From Anseranas semipalmata (taxonomy: Eukaryota > Chordata > Aves > Anseriformes > Anseranatidae), in NCBI GenBank assembly GCA_013399115.1, contig VXAA01003157.1, forward strand, positions 651,239 through 715,238: a DNA stretch of 64,000 nt, read 5' to 3'. Below the pieces are notes generated by a model. That model saw nothing but the letters and a program-made list of their open reading frames with translations. It was not told where the DNA came from and did no database searches. Below are positions 47,101 through 61,600 of this stretch, in pieces; within the stretch, counting starts at the first letter, position 1, and every line of letters starts with the position of its first letter. Position numbers and translations under genes: made by a program.

Positions 47101-50100
47101 GGAGACTGGAACAGAGTATCCAGTTATGTGCTTTCTAAAGCTTATGTCTAAGAGGCAGCTTGTGCTGCCTCTTGAGTCCTGAGAAGCTAAGGAGCGCTGA
47201 TAGAGTGGAGCAAAAAACATGCCACAGAGACAGGTATAAAGTCATTGCAAACTGTCAGAAGTCAGGAGGGGATGCTGCTGCTGTAAACTTTTATCACTGA
47301 AGGCAATATGCTCTCTCTTCTTTGGGTTATTGTGTCTATCTGTAGTATTTGTGTGCATGTTTTGCACCTCTTTTTTATATGTTTTGCAAAGTATTGTTAA
47401 CACTAGGCATACTACCTCCTGAACAGTATATATTAAAAGGAATAACTATTAAATCTGAAACTATTTGAGTCAACAAATGACTCAAATATAAGAATATTTT
47501 TAAACAAGAGAAGTTGTTCAGTACCATTTCCTTACAATGATGATGATCTTTACAGTACAACAGACCATTAAGCTCATAGCTTCACTATGAGGAGATGAGT
47601 ATAAAGTGAATATATTTTTCATTTGTGTACTTTTTGTAATGAAACAAACTAAAAAAGAACAGACCATAGTTTTTAATTATAAGTCTAAGGTAAATACAAG
47701 TAGTGTAAGACCAAGTTACCAAGTTGGAGTCCCAATTATTACAACAATATAATATATTAAAAATATAGCTTATTACATAATATACAAAAAAAAAAGTGTG
47801 CCTTCACACCATATTATTTATGCATATGTAGGAGCTTGATTTGAACTACTGGAATTTCTTCAACTGATTTCAAGCTCAACATATATTAACACTTAGAATA
47901 TAAGGAAAGAAAGGCTTCAACTTCACTAGCAATTTGTTTTATACTAAAGCCAAAAAAGGCTGATTGAAGTCAAAGTCATATATTGTTTCAATAATATATG
48001 GGTAGGTAAAGAAAGTTATGAAAAATAACACCTATAGATTTTGTTAACAGAAAAAATATGAAAAATATTGGTTGGCATCCCCTTTTTCTCTAAAATTCCT
48101 AGATTTCCCTGAACATCTTCCATTCAGTTAAAACCTCAACCTAGTTTAGGCAATTGGCAGGACACAATGACAATGGCTACCGAGTGACATATTTGTAATC
48201 TGAAGATAGATCTTGAAAGCACCTCAAAAGCTAATGTTGAGATGCAAAGGCAGTTGTGCAGAGGAAGCATTTGGAAGGGCTTGGAGAGAAGGCCACAGAG
48301 CTGGTGGTTAGTGCTTGCTTTTAGTCCTTTGTGCACCAGTGTGAAGTGGAGGAAACTCCATGGAAAGGAACAGGATTGCATCAGTTTGAGTAGCTTTGGG
48401 GTAACTACCTTATTGATGTTAATTAAGCTGTTACACTTGAGACCAGAGCAAAGTTCCCTGTCTGCAAGAAAAATATGGATGTTTTGCATTGCGCGGGGTC
48501 TTCAGGCATTTACTGTGTGAATATGTAACTATGGAAAAAGATGTACTTCCAAAAAAACACCCCCACATCCCGGGGAAAGTATTACATATGGTCCCAGTCC
48601 CCAGGTTACTATTCCTTGACGAAGGGCAAAGTCCAAGATGTATGCAACTTCTGAACTGAGATATTTCCCAAAGTGAATGCAGGCTGTGTTGCGTCAAGGG
48701 GATTTCTAGAACACAGGTGCAATTTCAGACCAAAATGGCTGGTCTTGCACTTGCCCTTGCAGCAGCTTTTTGTGTCATTAATAGCTGCCTTGTCCAAGAA
48801 TCCTGAATGATTAATGTTAGAAGAGTACATGCTAGGGTTTAGGTTAATTTGTATTTGGATGGTGTCTTATATCTAGGGACCATGTGCTATGCAAATAAAC
48901 AGCGCTTTGATTGATGTGCAACATTATTAGTGACGAGTGATTTGTAAATAAAGGGGTGTAAGTTAAAGAATGGAACATACAATATGTAAAAAAGAGTGTG
49001 CCAGAATATATGAGTGACACAATGTTATCAAAGCTATTTCAAAAGTATATTTTAGAAGCTGCAGCAACTGCCTGTCCTAGAATTTAATCAGAAACCAAAG
49101 CTTTGAAAAGACTCCAGGACAAAGACTGTAGGTAATATAAAAGTGTCACTCAGGCCAGCAGGCAGTGCTAACAAATTGTCATGTCTTTGTCAAATCCTCA
49201 TCACTCATTCTAGTGTCAGGTAATGACCATACAAATTGTAAGTGTGTAGATTGTGCAAGATGTTTAATCCAAGCAATCATCCTTGCCATTTTACTACATG
49301 AATGTCTAGTAAACTCAGAAAATGTTGAAAGGACTGTACTATTTAATAGAAAAACCTCAGGAATAAATGCACTGTAAAATAGGATTAATGGTATAAAACT
49401 GTGGATTAGCATAAATCCTATTTACCCCTTCTTAATAAGGCATTATAAAGCAAGCAAGGTTTATGTAATAGGATTTAATCTTACTTAATTTCCTTCTTTA
49501 AGGAAATATCCAGTTGCCCTTAACATATATCATACAAAAGCCAATTGGTGAAATATTCTGTAGGTCCCCAAAGTCTCTCATAATTAAGGATAGTGCATAA
49601 ACTTAACGTAGCTGTGTGCAAGCTCTGAGTTATCCATATTATAATGTCACTCCACAGTTGCCGTACAGGAAAACCTGTCACTGAAATCAAAGGGAATTAT
49701 ATTTTTCTTTGAATGTAATACTTAATCCCTTCCCCCCCATATGTGTTTCATTTATTTTATTTGGAAAGACTTGGAAACTTACACTCTCCATTTGATTATA
49801 TGCCCATTAATATGATAAAATTTAGTTGTTTAATAAATGTGCTGTGTTTTTATGTATTTAATCATTTGGTATGTTTATGTGTATTCGAAAATAAATAGTT
49901 TTCTGACTAGTGTTTTTTTATTCTGACTATAACTCATGAAATTAGCTTCAACAGTGAATGATGATAACAGACTTGATTTCATATGGATTGCAGACTTAAT
50001 TAGCAGCTTTCTTACAAATGTCTTTGTGAGTTTATATTACTGAATAATAAAAATGGTCTTGTTTGCATTTGAGTAATACTTTTGTCCCAAGATAAAGGTT

Positions 50101-53100
50101 AATCATGAGGTTTAGGATATGTAGAGCTGAAAATGTTTTATTTATTACTGGACAGAGTTTTTCATTCAGACTGTAAATTTGTTTATTTTTATCCAATGTC
50201 TTTGAGCAGTGTAAATAAACAGCAGTGTATGAAAGTTAGCTAACTCATAAAAATTACCAACAAGCTGACAGCAAGTTATTAATACCCAGAAGTAAATCAT
50301 CTGAATTTAGTTATTTGCAATCTTTCAGATTTTCTAGACATCTCTCTACCTTTGTTGCTGTCATTTTCATTGATCAGAATTAATTTCAAAGGCTTTAGGA
50401 AGATTTGAAAAGCTTGCATTTACATGTGAAATAATTAGTAGCATTTCCCTGGACAGTCCTGTAGAAAGTGCTATTAGTGCTTATGACCACACCTATACTC
50501 CCTTGAACTTTGTGTGGCCATGCTAATGATTTTCATGACTTTGCATTTATAGGGATACATGCTAAATACAAGCTGTTGAGTGTATTTAGTAGTAGAAATT
50601 CCTTTCATTGTGGGAATTTCATTATTAACCCTACTGCCCATGTGCTGTTTATCTCGATAACCCTTTTTTTAATTAGCGATTTCTGTTTTTAATTAGTGAT
50701 TAGTGACTGTTTTGTAAAGTCAAGATTCTAAGGTACTTTTTCTGGTTGCTTATTATAACGCAACATTAATCTTGTTCATCAGAGATGACTACTGAGGAAA
50801 GCTGTGGCTCCTCATGTGCATAAAGGAATTCCCTGCTTCAAACAAGCTGAACATTGCACTGACCGAGGAAATTACCAGCACATGCATCCTCAAGGAAAAT
50901 GTCAGTCAATGTAAGCAGAATTCCTCCAGTCTGGAGGATATTGAGAATTTCAATAAAACTCCTCCCTAGTAGCTCTTTTTACTTTTTTTCATCACCTTTT
51001 GAGATGTTTTCATTTTCCTTCAAGAAATGTTCTTTGATGTTTTTCACCTTTATTCTGTTTCTCAAGCAATACAGACTATACCAATTGCTGCTAATGTGTT
51101 TTTAACTACAGCGTCCTAAGTAATTTTCTTGGGATCAGATACAAACTTCCTAACCCCACTGTATTCTGTGACAATTCCTGGCTTCTGAAGCCTTCTGGTG
51201 AGTAGTCTGGGAAGGCTTTCATTTCTTCAAACGCATTTCAGTATGTGAAGTGTTATTGCAGTACTAATGCAATGAACAAATACAATCAGTGCTTTTTCCA
51301 GGTTGCTCCTGATTTTGATATTTAATGACATTTTATTTCCACTTTTTCCACATGTTTAGTTGATGGTCCTAACATATTGGACAGATTAGTCTTAACTAAG
51401 ATGGAGAAGCTGTAGAGATTGTTAGGCAAGTTGTTTCGGTACATTGTTGATATTACTGCAGCCTAAAATTGCTGACTGCATTTTCCAAAGAGCAGACAAC
51501 TTATAAAACCCAAATAATTTAATATTTTCATTGTTATTGAAAACAGTAATTTATTGTTTCCAAAAAGCAAATAATTTAGATTCTGAAAAATCCATTAGAA
51601 ATGTAAAAAATGAATATTCAGAAGACATTAAAATAACTCAGCAGGAAATAATTCAATAATGGGTCATTGTTCGTCAAAGGCACTTTTACAGAATATTGTG
51701 TCAGCAGTATGAATGGTAGTGCTGCTGCAACCTTGAGAAATAGGCCTGTCAATAATTTGGTAATTAAATATAATTACCAAATATAAACATTAATTCTAAG
51801 CATATTTAAGCTGTGGTAAGGAGAAGGTGATTTCATTTTAAAAAGTTCTCATTGGCATAAGCCTATGAAATAAATTAGCTTCTAATACAAACCTCACAGC
51901 CAAAATCTGATATGCTTGTTTATTTTAAATCACATATCACTCAGGATTTCAATGGAAGTGCTGGAAAAATTGCTATGAATATGTCCTTTGTGCTCTTTAT
52001 TGATAAGCATATTTAGGAATGACCTTCCACCTCTTTTTTGTTTGCAGAAACTCCCTTGACACCATTAATTCCCTGCAAGGATGGTTAGGGACAGCCAACT
52101 TGCAGGCATGCTCTTGTGATCAGATCTGATGCTTGGCAGGGAGTTCCTGAACGACAAGCCCTCAGAGGCCCTTCTAGCTAGAGACACGCTTTCCTTATGT
52201 GTCCCAGGTCTCCTCAAGGAGCTGGTGTGACAGCGGGCTCCGTGACTGTCCCAATCCATCCCTACCCCTTAAACCACTTGCTCCGGTCCAAGAGCTGATT
52301 CTCTTCATGTATTTGGGGAAGGGGTGGTTGCATAAGCTAGAAATACAAAACAAAATCCTATCCACTACCGTTACTGGATTAAAAAATAAAAAAGCTTTTT
52401 TTTTTTAGATCATTTATTCTAGACCTCCCTGTTCAGACAAAATTACAGTGTACTTCAGTAGTTCAAGTGCTGTGTGTCTGATTAGCTCTTTAAAATAGCA
52501 CTAAGTGGTGGTGCTTCATTTATTTCCCTTGATATATCAACCTATTGCGCAGTGGCCCTCACAGAGAGGAAATATTGTCTGTTCTTCAACTTACGCACTT
52601 CTGGTTTCATATTAAAGAAAAAAATCTGTTCTTTTTAATGCCATTCTCTTGGGTAGGAAGAAGGTCATGCTCTAATTTATGTTGTACTATGTATTATGAG
52701 GTTTGATCTTTCCCAGATATCTCAAATACAAATCTGAAGTTTTAAAAGTAAATATTATAAAATTTGTTCATTCATACTCTTCTTTTCTACTGACACTTCC
52801 TTTATGTGTTGCCTTTCTTCTTTAGTATATTACAGCCATTTTTGCGAAACCTAACCACTTCGTAAAAGTGCATTGAAATTTCTTCAGAAGAGATTTATGT
52901 ATCTTTCCCATCCTTCTGTTGTAATTTCACGTTTATCTACATTTTTTTGGAGAAGAGCAAAGGGGAATTTTGATGTATATTTTTGCAGTTCTTCAATATT
53001 GCCATAACTATTTCATCACAAAAAGAGGTTCCAGTCATTTCACATACACTGAAGGTAGATGGCAAAAACTTACATATAACATAGATTCATAAGTTTGCCT

Positions 53101-56100
53101 TTATTTTAAATCAGTCTTCCCTGCTAGTATTCTACATGTGAATTGAATTAATCATTTTCTGCATCAGACATTATGGATAGTGTATATTTGCTACATGGTT
53201 TTAATTCATTCAGCAATATTGTATCTAAGAGCATAACATTCTAGATTGCATCATTCTTGTCCCAACACAGCGTACTTCACACCTACTTCTTTTTCTTTCT
53301 CTTTTCTCTCCTTTTCTTTCTCTGAGTCATAATATTTGTGTGGTGTTCTCCGTATCTAACATTACAACCATTTTCAAGTGTCTGCTTCTCTTCTTTAAAT
53401 CAACAATACAACAATGAATACACATACAATATCCTATAGGTAAAAATATTAAGTGGTAAATGACTGCTGAGAGAAATGAAATCTGAACTGGTTAAAATGC
53501 CAGGTAATCTGTGTGATCTCTTATTTAAGCAAACATTATTACAGAAACCTGAAGTGTACAGATATATTTTAGAAAACACTTTAAACATTATGTCCAATAT
53601 ATCAAGATGTCTTTCAACTTATAAATTTGAATTTCCAACATATTTGCATTCTCATTCCATCCTGAAGTCATTTATAGATCTATATATTTAATAACTTCAC
53701 TCAAGTATTAAATAAAATACTGAATAAAATAGAATCCTGGACCAAGGATAAAGCCCTGTGGCTCTTATTGCATCTTTCTATTTTGATACTGATTCTTGAT
53801 AATTATTCTTGTCCATATGATCTTTCCAACATTTCTGAACCCATCTTTTAAATTAATAGATGCTGTTTTTTGTCAGGCGTGTTTCCCTAGCAACTCCACC
53901 AAAGGGCATTTCAGATCTTACTGATTAGCCCAATTATCAATGAAAATGCATATTTTTCACAGTTGACAGTACAAGAAAGCAACAATGCTCTTAAACTAAG
54001 TATCTCAGTCACAGACCTGAAACTAAGTGGAATGATTCCAGGCCTATGTCAAAAGTAAAATCTGTGAATTTCAATAACCAGGAGTGAAAGGATAAAAAAT
54101 AAGAATAGGGGGGACTGAAATATTTTTCACTGCAGATACCTTAATTAATGATATCATGAGTCAAAGTCTAAGAAAAAGTATTTTTTATGGTCGTGAATGC
54201 ATCTTGAAACAAGTCCAAGGCATACAAAATAAGAAGGTGGTTTTTCACTTATTTCTTGGTAGTATGCAGGCACTAATTCAAAGTATGATTATAGATGAGC
54301 TACTGAATAATAACGAACACCTCATAATTATTTTCACCATCTCAGAACAGATACTGTACTGAAGTGTAAAAGCAAGATATGGAGCTTTTTTTAAAATATA
54401 TATATATATTTCAATAAATTAAAACATGCAGTCCAAAGGATTAATTTTAAATTTGTCTTCAATTGAGGAATGAAAAAAAAAAAAGCCATCAGAGATGATA
54501 TAGTTGCTTCTTAAGAAACTAACACCTGAGCTTAGCCTGCAATAGAACTTAAAAGTCAAGGATTAAACCAGTATGAATATCAGATACAAGAAGTCTATGA
54601 AATAATCAGTTTTATTTTCATCAGTGGGAATGTTAGCAAAATGATTGCAATGAACTTTTTGTTTCTTTACTTGCAGAGAGTTCGCGTATTTGGGGAGGCA
54701 GCTATCAGAAAAAGGAAATTTTGAATATTTAGAGAGCAAGCGGTACTCAGAGCTCATTCAGGGCTTCTGAACAAGTTCAAAATAGGCTAAGCTGTCAGAA
54801 AATGAATATGATCACTTACTAAAACAAACATTATCTCATAGGAATGCAGTGCCATGATTTGAAACTTTGATCTGTTGAGGTGATAAAGAAACTGCCAGCC
54901 AAGAGTTTCCCAGCAAGTTTCCATAGATCATCTGTTGTTGTCATCCCCTGGGGGAGCATACAAGCAGGGAAACACCCTTGCCCATTCATTTTCAGTAACC
55001 AAACTTAAGACTATCTCAAAGCTGCTCTGCATTATGCCAGATCTACTAAAAATGAACAAACAAAAGCTCTGGTAGGCACACATCACCACTAGTTGCTCAG
55101 ACACTACTTAGAGTAGGTACCAGATCTAACTGGTACACATAACTGCCTATACCTGACGCCTGTCCAATACACAGAAACATTGCAGTGGAAAGGATTTCTT
55201 AGCTCATCTACTCTAGGTCTTTACCACTGCAGTACAGTATATCTGTCATAAACCTGCATTATGTTTATCCTCCTTCTACTCATTTTCAGAACTTACTATA
55301 TTTTCATTTGCAATGTACTCTGAAGTTTACTGAGGTTGCATCAAACGGGCTTCTAAGTACATTTCTTTAATGTAAGTGTTCTGTTTATCATTGTACTGGC
55401 ATAGCATACCATCCTCAACTTGACAGATTTATCAAAAGTGTTTGTAACCACTTTTTGAAAAATTTCTTTTCCAGGTTGTTGTTTTTTTCAACATTTTGGT
55501 GCAGAGTTTTTCCAAGAATTCCAGAGAAATAGTTAGACAGTATCTTTGGAATGATTCAGATGTACTTAATCCAGACTCGGTACAAGGACAGGGACTAGTC
55601 CTCCATTTCCACAGATCCATTGCTAAGGTTGTCAGAGAACTTTACTCTTTCCCTGGGAAACTCAACTGGTTGGAACCCAGTCATCATCATATAGCACAGC
55701 TATTGCTGAGCTCCTCAGAGTTCAGGTACAACACCGCAGTAATAGTGGTAGAGATGGAGCCTCTTGCTACAAAGCACACATGTACAGTGTACAAACCCAC
55801 TGATTTCTCACATTTATTTCTAATCATAGTAATCACTGCAAGACTGAATGTGAATTTGTAATCAATTTTATTTGTAATGAATTCTTCAGTTACTTATGAG
55901 ATTTTTTTTTTCTCCTTTTAACTCTAATATTTGAAATATTTTGTAGAAGTGGGAATGGACCAAATCATGAAAGTCCAGAAGTAATACTAAACATCTTGAG
56001 AAATACTGATTGCTATGACTGATTTTGATTCCTGACACTGAAAAAAAGTCTTTTCCTTTTTACATGCAAGCAATATGGAATATGGAATAGCAAAGAAACT

Positions 56101-57420
56101 CATAGCAAATACATTGTAAGACTTGCCATAATAAATTCCAATTTTTTTGAAAACATTGCATGTGATCAGTGAACCTGTTAATGATGTCTAGGAAATTTAT
56201 GCTGTATCCCACCTAACAGACTGTACATCTCCTGCAGAATAATCAGGTTGAATGTAATTTAAAACCAAAGAACTGCTTTAGTTTTCTAGATTGAAGGATG
56301 GATATTACGCTTCTTATAAATCGTAAAGAAATCAAAACCAAATTTGAAGGATAAATATGATATAGTGGTTTTGCTGGATGCTAGCATGTGTAACAAGGGG
56401 AACATATAAAATTCTAATTGCTTTGGACAGTTGAAGTTGTCAATCCATAACACTGCACACCACATACTCAGCCTTGGGCACATCAGTACTCTAATTACAG
56501 AAAGTCTGGCTCTTCACCAATGTTTTAACACTTGATTTATTTCCTGTTCAAGTTGTTCAATAGAGCCGAGTTAATTGGTTTTCCAAATGAGTGTTAAAAA
56601 TATAAAGATCCGGCTTCATTAAGTGGAGGCTGTACTTATTATGCACCACTGAGTTGTAAATCCATGTAAAGGTTAGTGGGTGAGATTTCAGAGCCCTGTG
56701 TACAAAACCACAACTTGAATTGGTTTGTTTTGCTTACAAATTATAGTTAATATCTGGTAATTGACCCTAGCTGCCTTCTCTTTTTTAAAGAGGAAGTTAA
56801 GCTGCCTGGAAAAAAAAAAACTGAAGCTAAATATATTAAAAGTAGGCTAATCCATTTTGTTTATTTCATGTGATGTTCACCATTTATCTAAAAGGATTAC
56901 AGTATTTCTTTGCAATCTCAGTGTACTTTCTGTATTCATAAAATGGAACAAGCATTTTGCTGAGTCCTTTACTACCGATAAAAGATTTCTCCCAAGTACC
57001 TTGCAAACTAGCAGTGTATCACAAACAAATCATCATTTCCTATTTCCATGACCTACATTCTGTCGGAGTTCAGTAATGTGATGCTTCTAATAGCAAACTC
57101 ACAACTCAAGAAGCAAAGAGAGTTGACAGCTATTTTAACTTTTTAAAATTCCTATAAAGACAATAAAACAGTGTAGAAAGACTTACTGTTTTTCTCAGGA
57201 GCAACTAATGTTTGTTTGCTCTTTTGTTCTGTCTGAGTGTGTATGTGTGTGTTTGTTTTGCTGGGCTTTTTTTTTTTTTTGAGAAGGTTTGCACTATTCT
57301 CTTGTATTATTTTTTTCTTAAAATATTTTCAAAACTTCAGTAAAAAAAAAACTGATTCTTAAGACTGTTCAGTTTAGATTCAATAACAAAAAATAATAAA
57401 ATCAGAACAGCAGTGTTTGT
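44141..57420. other. Long AT-rich intronic DNA with no recognised gene
   Basis: About 13 kb with no repeat family recognised. Small items seen: a T-rich tract ending TTTGCAG at about 45981-46020, a GC-rich hairpin at 47150-47173, a near-tandem TTTTTAATTAG repeat at 50665-50695, a CT-rich tract at about 53286-53325, (TA)n at 54396-54409, and a 127-codon open frame after a TTTTCCAG motif at 55475-55861 (see findings). The stretch 49900-50470 is rich in TAATTA-type motifs and could be conserved regulatory DNA, but this cannot be judged from one sequence. Confidence 0.55.
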
Positions 57421-58130
57421 AGGTAGGCAGAAAACTGTGCAGAATATGCTTTTGTCTTTAGGAGTGAGGAGTGGGAGGATGTGACAGCAATGGCTGGGAA
57501 GCCAACACTGGAACTGATCTGGAGGACAGAGGAGGTAGTGAAGAGACACAGGCACAGAACCACCGTGATCTATGGCAGGGGGTTTCTTGATAAACTGGTA
57601 AACAAGGACCTCAGAGGAACAGCAATGCAGCTGTGCATGTTCATGGAGTTCAAACAATGTCTGTGCAGGAAGAGAAGGAGTTTCCCAAGGAAGAGGCACA
57701 TGGAAGTATATAATTATAAGGGTATGATGGTAAAAAAATAAATTCGTGGGAAAGTCATTTCTGAGGCAGAAGTTTGTTTCTCTGGAAGGGGGTGATGGAA
57801 GACTGGACAGCAGGGAAAAGCAGAATTGATCCCAGAAATGAGAGAGTAGAAAACTGAGCCAGAGACCCATGACCAAGGAAGGATGATGCTGATCATCAGG
57901 TGAAAATGGGTGAGCTCAGGGAAAGAAAGGAGACTAGGGAGAGGATGCAAATTTCTCACCATTGCAAAATTATGCTCATATGGACGTTCAGGTTTACCAG
58001 CCTGGAGGTTGTGAAGAACTGATAGTCTCAGCAGCAGATGCTGTCACCTGGAAAGGCACTGAGATATCAGTGTGGTCAACACGAAGAATCTGAACAGCAA
58101 AATGAAGGAGGTGGAGCTATTCTTGTATTT
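57420..58130. other. Purine-rich block, unexplained
   Basis: The plus strand is rich in GGA, GAG and AAG compared with its surroundings. As a result the minus strand holds a 179-codon ORF (57337-57876) rich in Leu, Phe, Ser and Pro, while the plus strand holds an 86-codon ORF in the same place. Neither has a recognisable domain, and I do not call a gene. Confidence 0.45.
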
Positions 58131-58198
58131 GTAAAGCTTGATATTGCAGGGGAGCACAAACCATTATATTAATATGATTATAAGACAGTACTTTTTTT

Positions 58199-58600
58199 CA
58201 GGGAGCAGTGAGGCCAGCAGCTCCCCAGTACGGGTGCTGGGAGCAGTGGGGGCTCCCTGCAGCGGCTGGGCAGGGTCTGGCACCACAGCCTGTCCCACCT
58301 CCACAGCCCAGAGCAGGGCAGCCAGGGACACCAGGGCAACCCCAGCCCCGGGCACTGGGCATCTCCCTGGGGACAGGAACAGGCCGAGGCCTGGCCAGGA
58401 TGTGGGCCTGCAGGTGGGCCAGGCATGGCAGGGCTGCTGGGAGCTGGAGACCAGTCCTGCTGTGGCCTCTGGGGCAGGGGCTGATGGCTCTGGGGACTGA
58501 CATGGAGTCCTGGGCCAGGGGCAGGTGGGGGGAGCTGCAGAGGGGGAGCAAGGACAGTCAGGGTCAGTCATGTCCTCAGGGCCCTGACTCTTTTCACCAA
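58199..58600. other. GC-rich, CpG-poor patch of unknown origin
   Basis: About 400 bp dominated by CAGGGGCTG, CTGGGCCAG and similar words, in sharp contrast to the AT-rich flanks. It is preceded by TTTTTTCAGGGAGC, a 3'-splice-site-like motif. Several overlapping frames of more than 80 codons are open on both strands, which shows a composition effect, not a coding exon. CpG is scarce, so it is not a typical CpG island. It may be an old repeat. Confidence 0.5.
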
Positions 58601-61600
58601 AAACAGAAAAATGAAGTAAAAATGTTACATATCATGTTACATTACCATGATGACTATTAAAAAATAAAGGGAAAAATAAATCAATGTAAATCAAAAATCA
58701 CTTCAGGGAAAGATTTTTATGTTTAGAAGCTCTCAGATCTGCTGGAAATTTGCTTCAGATATGGACAGAGATACCTGAATATCTTTAGGGAGAAATAGCA
58801 TGAAAAACTCTTATCAGACTGTAACTTTACACCTAGGGATCAGAGCTGAAACATTACTAAAGAGTAGATACTTGAAACAAATAGCAATCAGCTATTTTTT
58901 CAGCCCAGGATGTTTAAAAAAAAAAAAAAAGTACAGGTAGTCTAAGGTAACCAGTAGGAAATGGAGCAGAGTAAGAAGATGATTTTGAAGATGATCAAAA
59001 AACTTGGTGAATACAAGTGTTTATATAAAAATCCTAATACAGCATGTGAAAGGGAAACAAAAACAGTGAGTTTAGTATACACTAGTTTGGGAGGACTAGA
59101 TCCTCTCCTCCCTAATATGGGGAAAATGGCATATCGTTCAGGAGGTGAGAAGAACAGATGAACAAAAAGCGTTGAAAGCAAAAATGAAAGTTTATGTTGG
59201 GTTACTTGTAATAACAGGGCATCGGACTGAATCACTCAGTCTTCTAGTCTCATGCTCTACATAAGAGTAAACACCAAGAAAGCAAAAGGGCTCAAACAGA
59301 CAAATTAAGCAGTGCCTATCTATGAAGTATAAATGCCTATGAAGACAGTTAGTCTGGAAATTTGAAGAAAGATTCTGAGTGCCTGGAAAATGAGGTTTGA
59401 AAGAATTTTCTTAGTTTTAACGTGAACTTTTGCATAGGGAGCTTCCTACTGATATCAAATTGTGGATAATTTTGTGCCAGTGGAAAACAATAGATTGTGG
59501 TTCATGCAAGGGAATCCTGAGTGAGTAACCACAAGGACACAACTGACTTCTGTTCACTGAAAAATAAATCTTCCTTAGACTATAAATAACAGCTTTACTG
59601 TAGTTTCTGTATGTTTCTGTATAGTTAGGATCTTGTAATAGGGTTTTGTGACTAATTTCTTTTAACATTTTCCATTAAAAAAAAGAAAACAAAAATATCA
59701 CTTTTTTTTCTGCTGCATATAATTGCCACCCAGGTTATAGCTTATGAATAGCCAATAGAATTTGGTTTTAGTCTTCAAATTAGGAGCTACTGTGAGATGT
59801 AAATGTGTCTAAACTATGATGTGCTGAGTTAGCTCCACTCTGTTTTGTCAGAGAAATATTTAGAAACTGACACTTTCTCCACCCACTTGACACTGAGTTT
59901 GCTGGAGATGATCAAGGGGCTTATCAAAATGCATTGGCTTAAATAATAATAAAACACTGGCTTTGGATCTTATTATTGATCAGATTTATCCAAAGAAGAA
60001 TCAGATTTCAAAGATCATTTATATATCAGACCACAACAAATATTTTTGGAAAATTTTCACATTTGTTAACCATCAAAGTTTTGTCTCTGCTAAATTCTCT
60101 TACATGGAAAAATACGTATATTAGGGCAACAAAATTTCAGAGTATATACTTGGTCAGCAGACTAATTGTGATAGTACCTCTCATTAACAATTCTGAATGC
60201 TGTAATAGCTTTTCTTCAATTGCTACTGCATTTAATGAGAAGCAGCACAACACAAGCCACGTGACTAGCCTGGCAGTTTGTTCTATTGATTTATCATGCC
60301 TGTTTTACCACTGCCCACACAAAAGGACTGGAACACATTTGGCAGATATCTGTATGTCTTGACGTCTTAGCACCACAAACATACAATAACAGTATTTCTC
60401 ACAAGGACTGCCACATAACTTGGTGTTTAGTCTTACCTGGATTTTTCTTCTTTCCCTGTCCCAAATGCCAGCTACAGTCTTCACTTTGTAAAGTAGACTA
60501 AAAAAGATACTAAAGGATCTAGAAAAAATGCTGATGAAATAAAAATTGCTAGTAATGTTATAAAGGACACCTATTCTATAAAACCTAGTTCTACCATTAT
60601 TTTACATTATTAAACTATTTGTTGTAGTAATTAAGTATTTCTCTTGCATTGTGGTAAATTATAATGGAAGAAGCATTCAGAGAAAACAATGCTGAACATT
60701 CATAGATTTTTCTTGGAACATAACAAGGACAAGACTGTACTTTCAAGCACTGAATCATGCAAGTTTCATAAATGCCTAGTTGCAATAACTCACATATAAT
60801 AAATGTTCCTTGAGAAATTACTCAAATGAAATGAAACACCAAAGAAGTATTTCAACTAGAAGATGCTCATAAAAGCCGTGGACAGGAAAATGAAGGCACA
60901 ATTAAAATTTTACAAGGACTGAGTGCAAATTGTATTTAGGAATATGCACAAAAGAACTGTGTTTTAAATGCATGATGATTCATTGGCTGATGAAATCAAG
61001 AGAAGGACTCTTGTGTGAGCTTTGCCTCAGAAGTTTCTGCTTACATTATTGTTACCTATCATTTTGTCAAAGATTATCCAGAGATCAGACAGTGTGTGAT
61101 TCATTTAGCAGCAAGTGTCTTTGTACACATTTAAGATAAACTGAAGAAGTAAAGTTGAATTGAGTCAAAAGACTTGGTAGGTAGTACAGAACCCAGCTCT
61201 AAGATGGGTTCTAAGATGATGTTTATGTGTCATATCATTCACTGGAGCGTGCCCATTTGACTTAGAAATGGTAAGGAAAAATTACACAGGATGTGGAGTA
61301 TTTGACTGAAAGCAGCTGTCCTATTTCTCAACTGATTACTATGAGTACAGATGAGATTCTGAAAAAAAAAAAAAACAAGAAAAAAAGCTTTTAGAAAAAC
61401 AATGGAATGCCCACTTCCATATATGAACTAGTTACCTTTACCTGATTAAAAGACTTTCTGAAGCTCAGCACAGATGTGGGTCCTGGATCCTCAGCACTCT
61501 TAGCTGTACTGATGCTCCTTGCCAGAGAATGCAGCTTTAAAAGCAGTGAGAAAATCTGTTTTAACACCATGCAAGTACAGCATGGTGTCCGAGACATCTC

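Noticed and set aside
57337..57876. 179-codon minus-strand ORF
   Set aside because: It arises from purine-rich plus-strand composition, has no recognised domain, and overlaps an open frame on the other strand.
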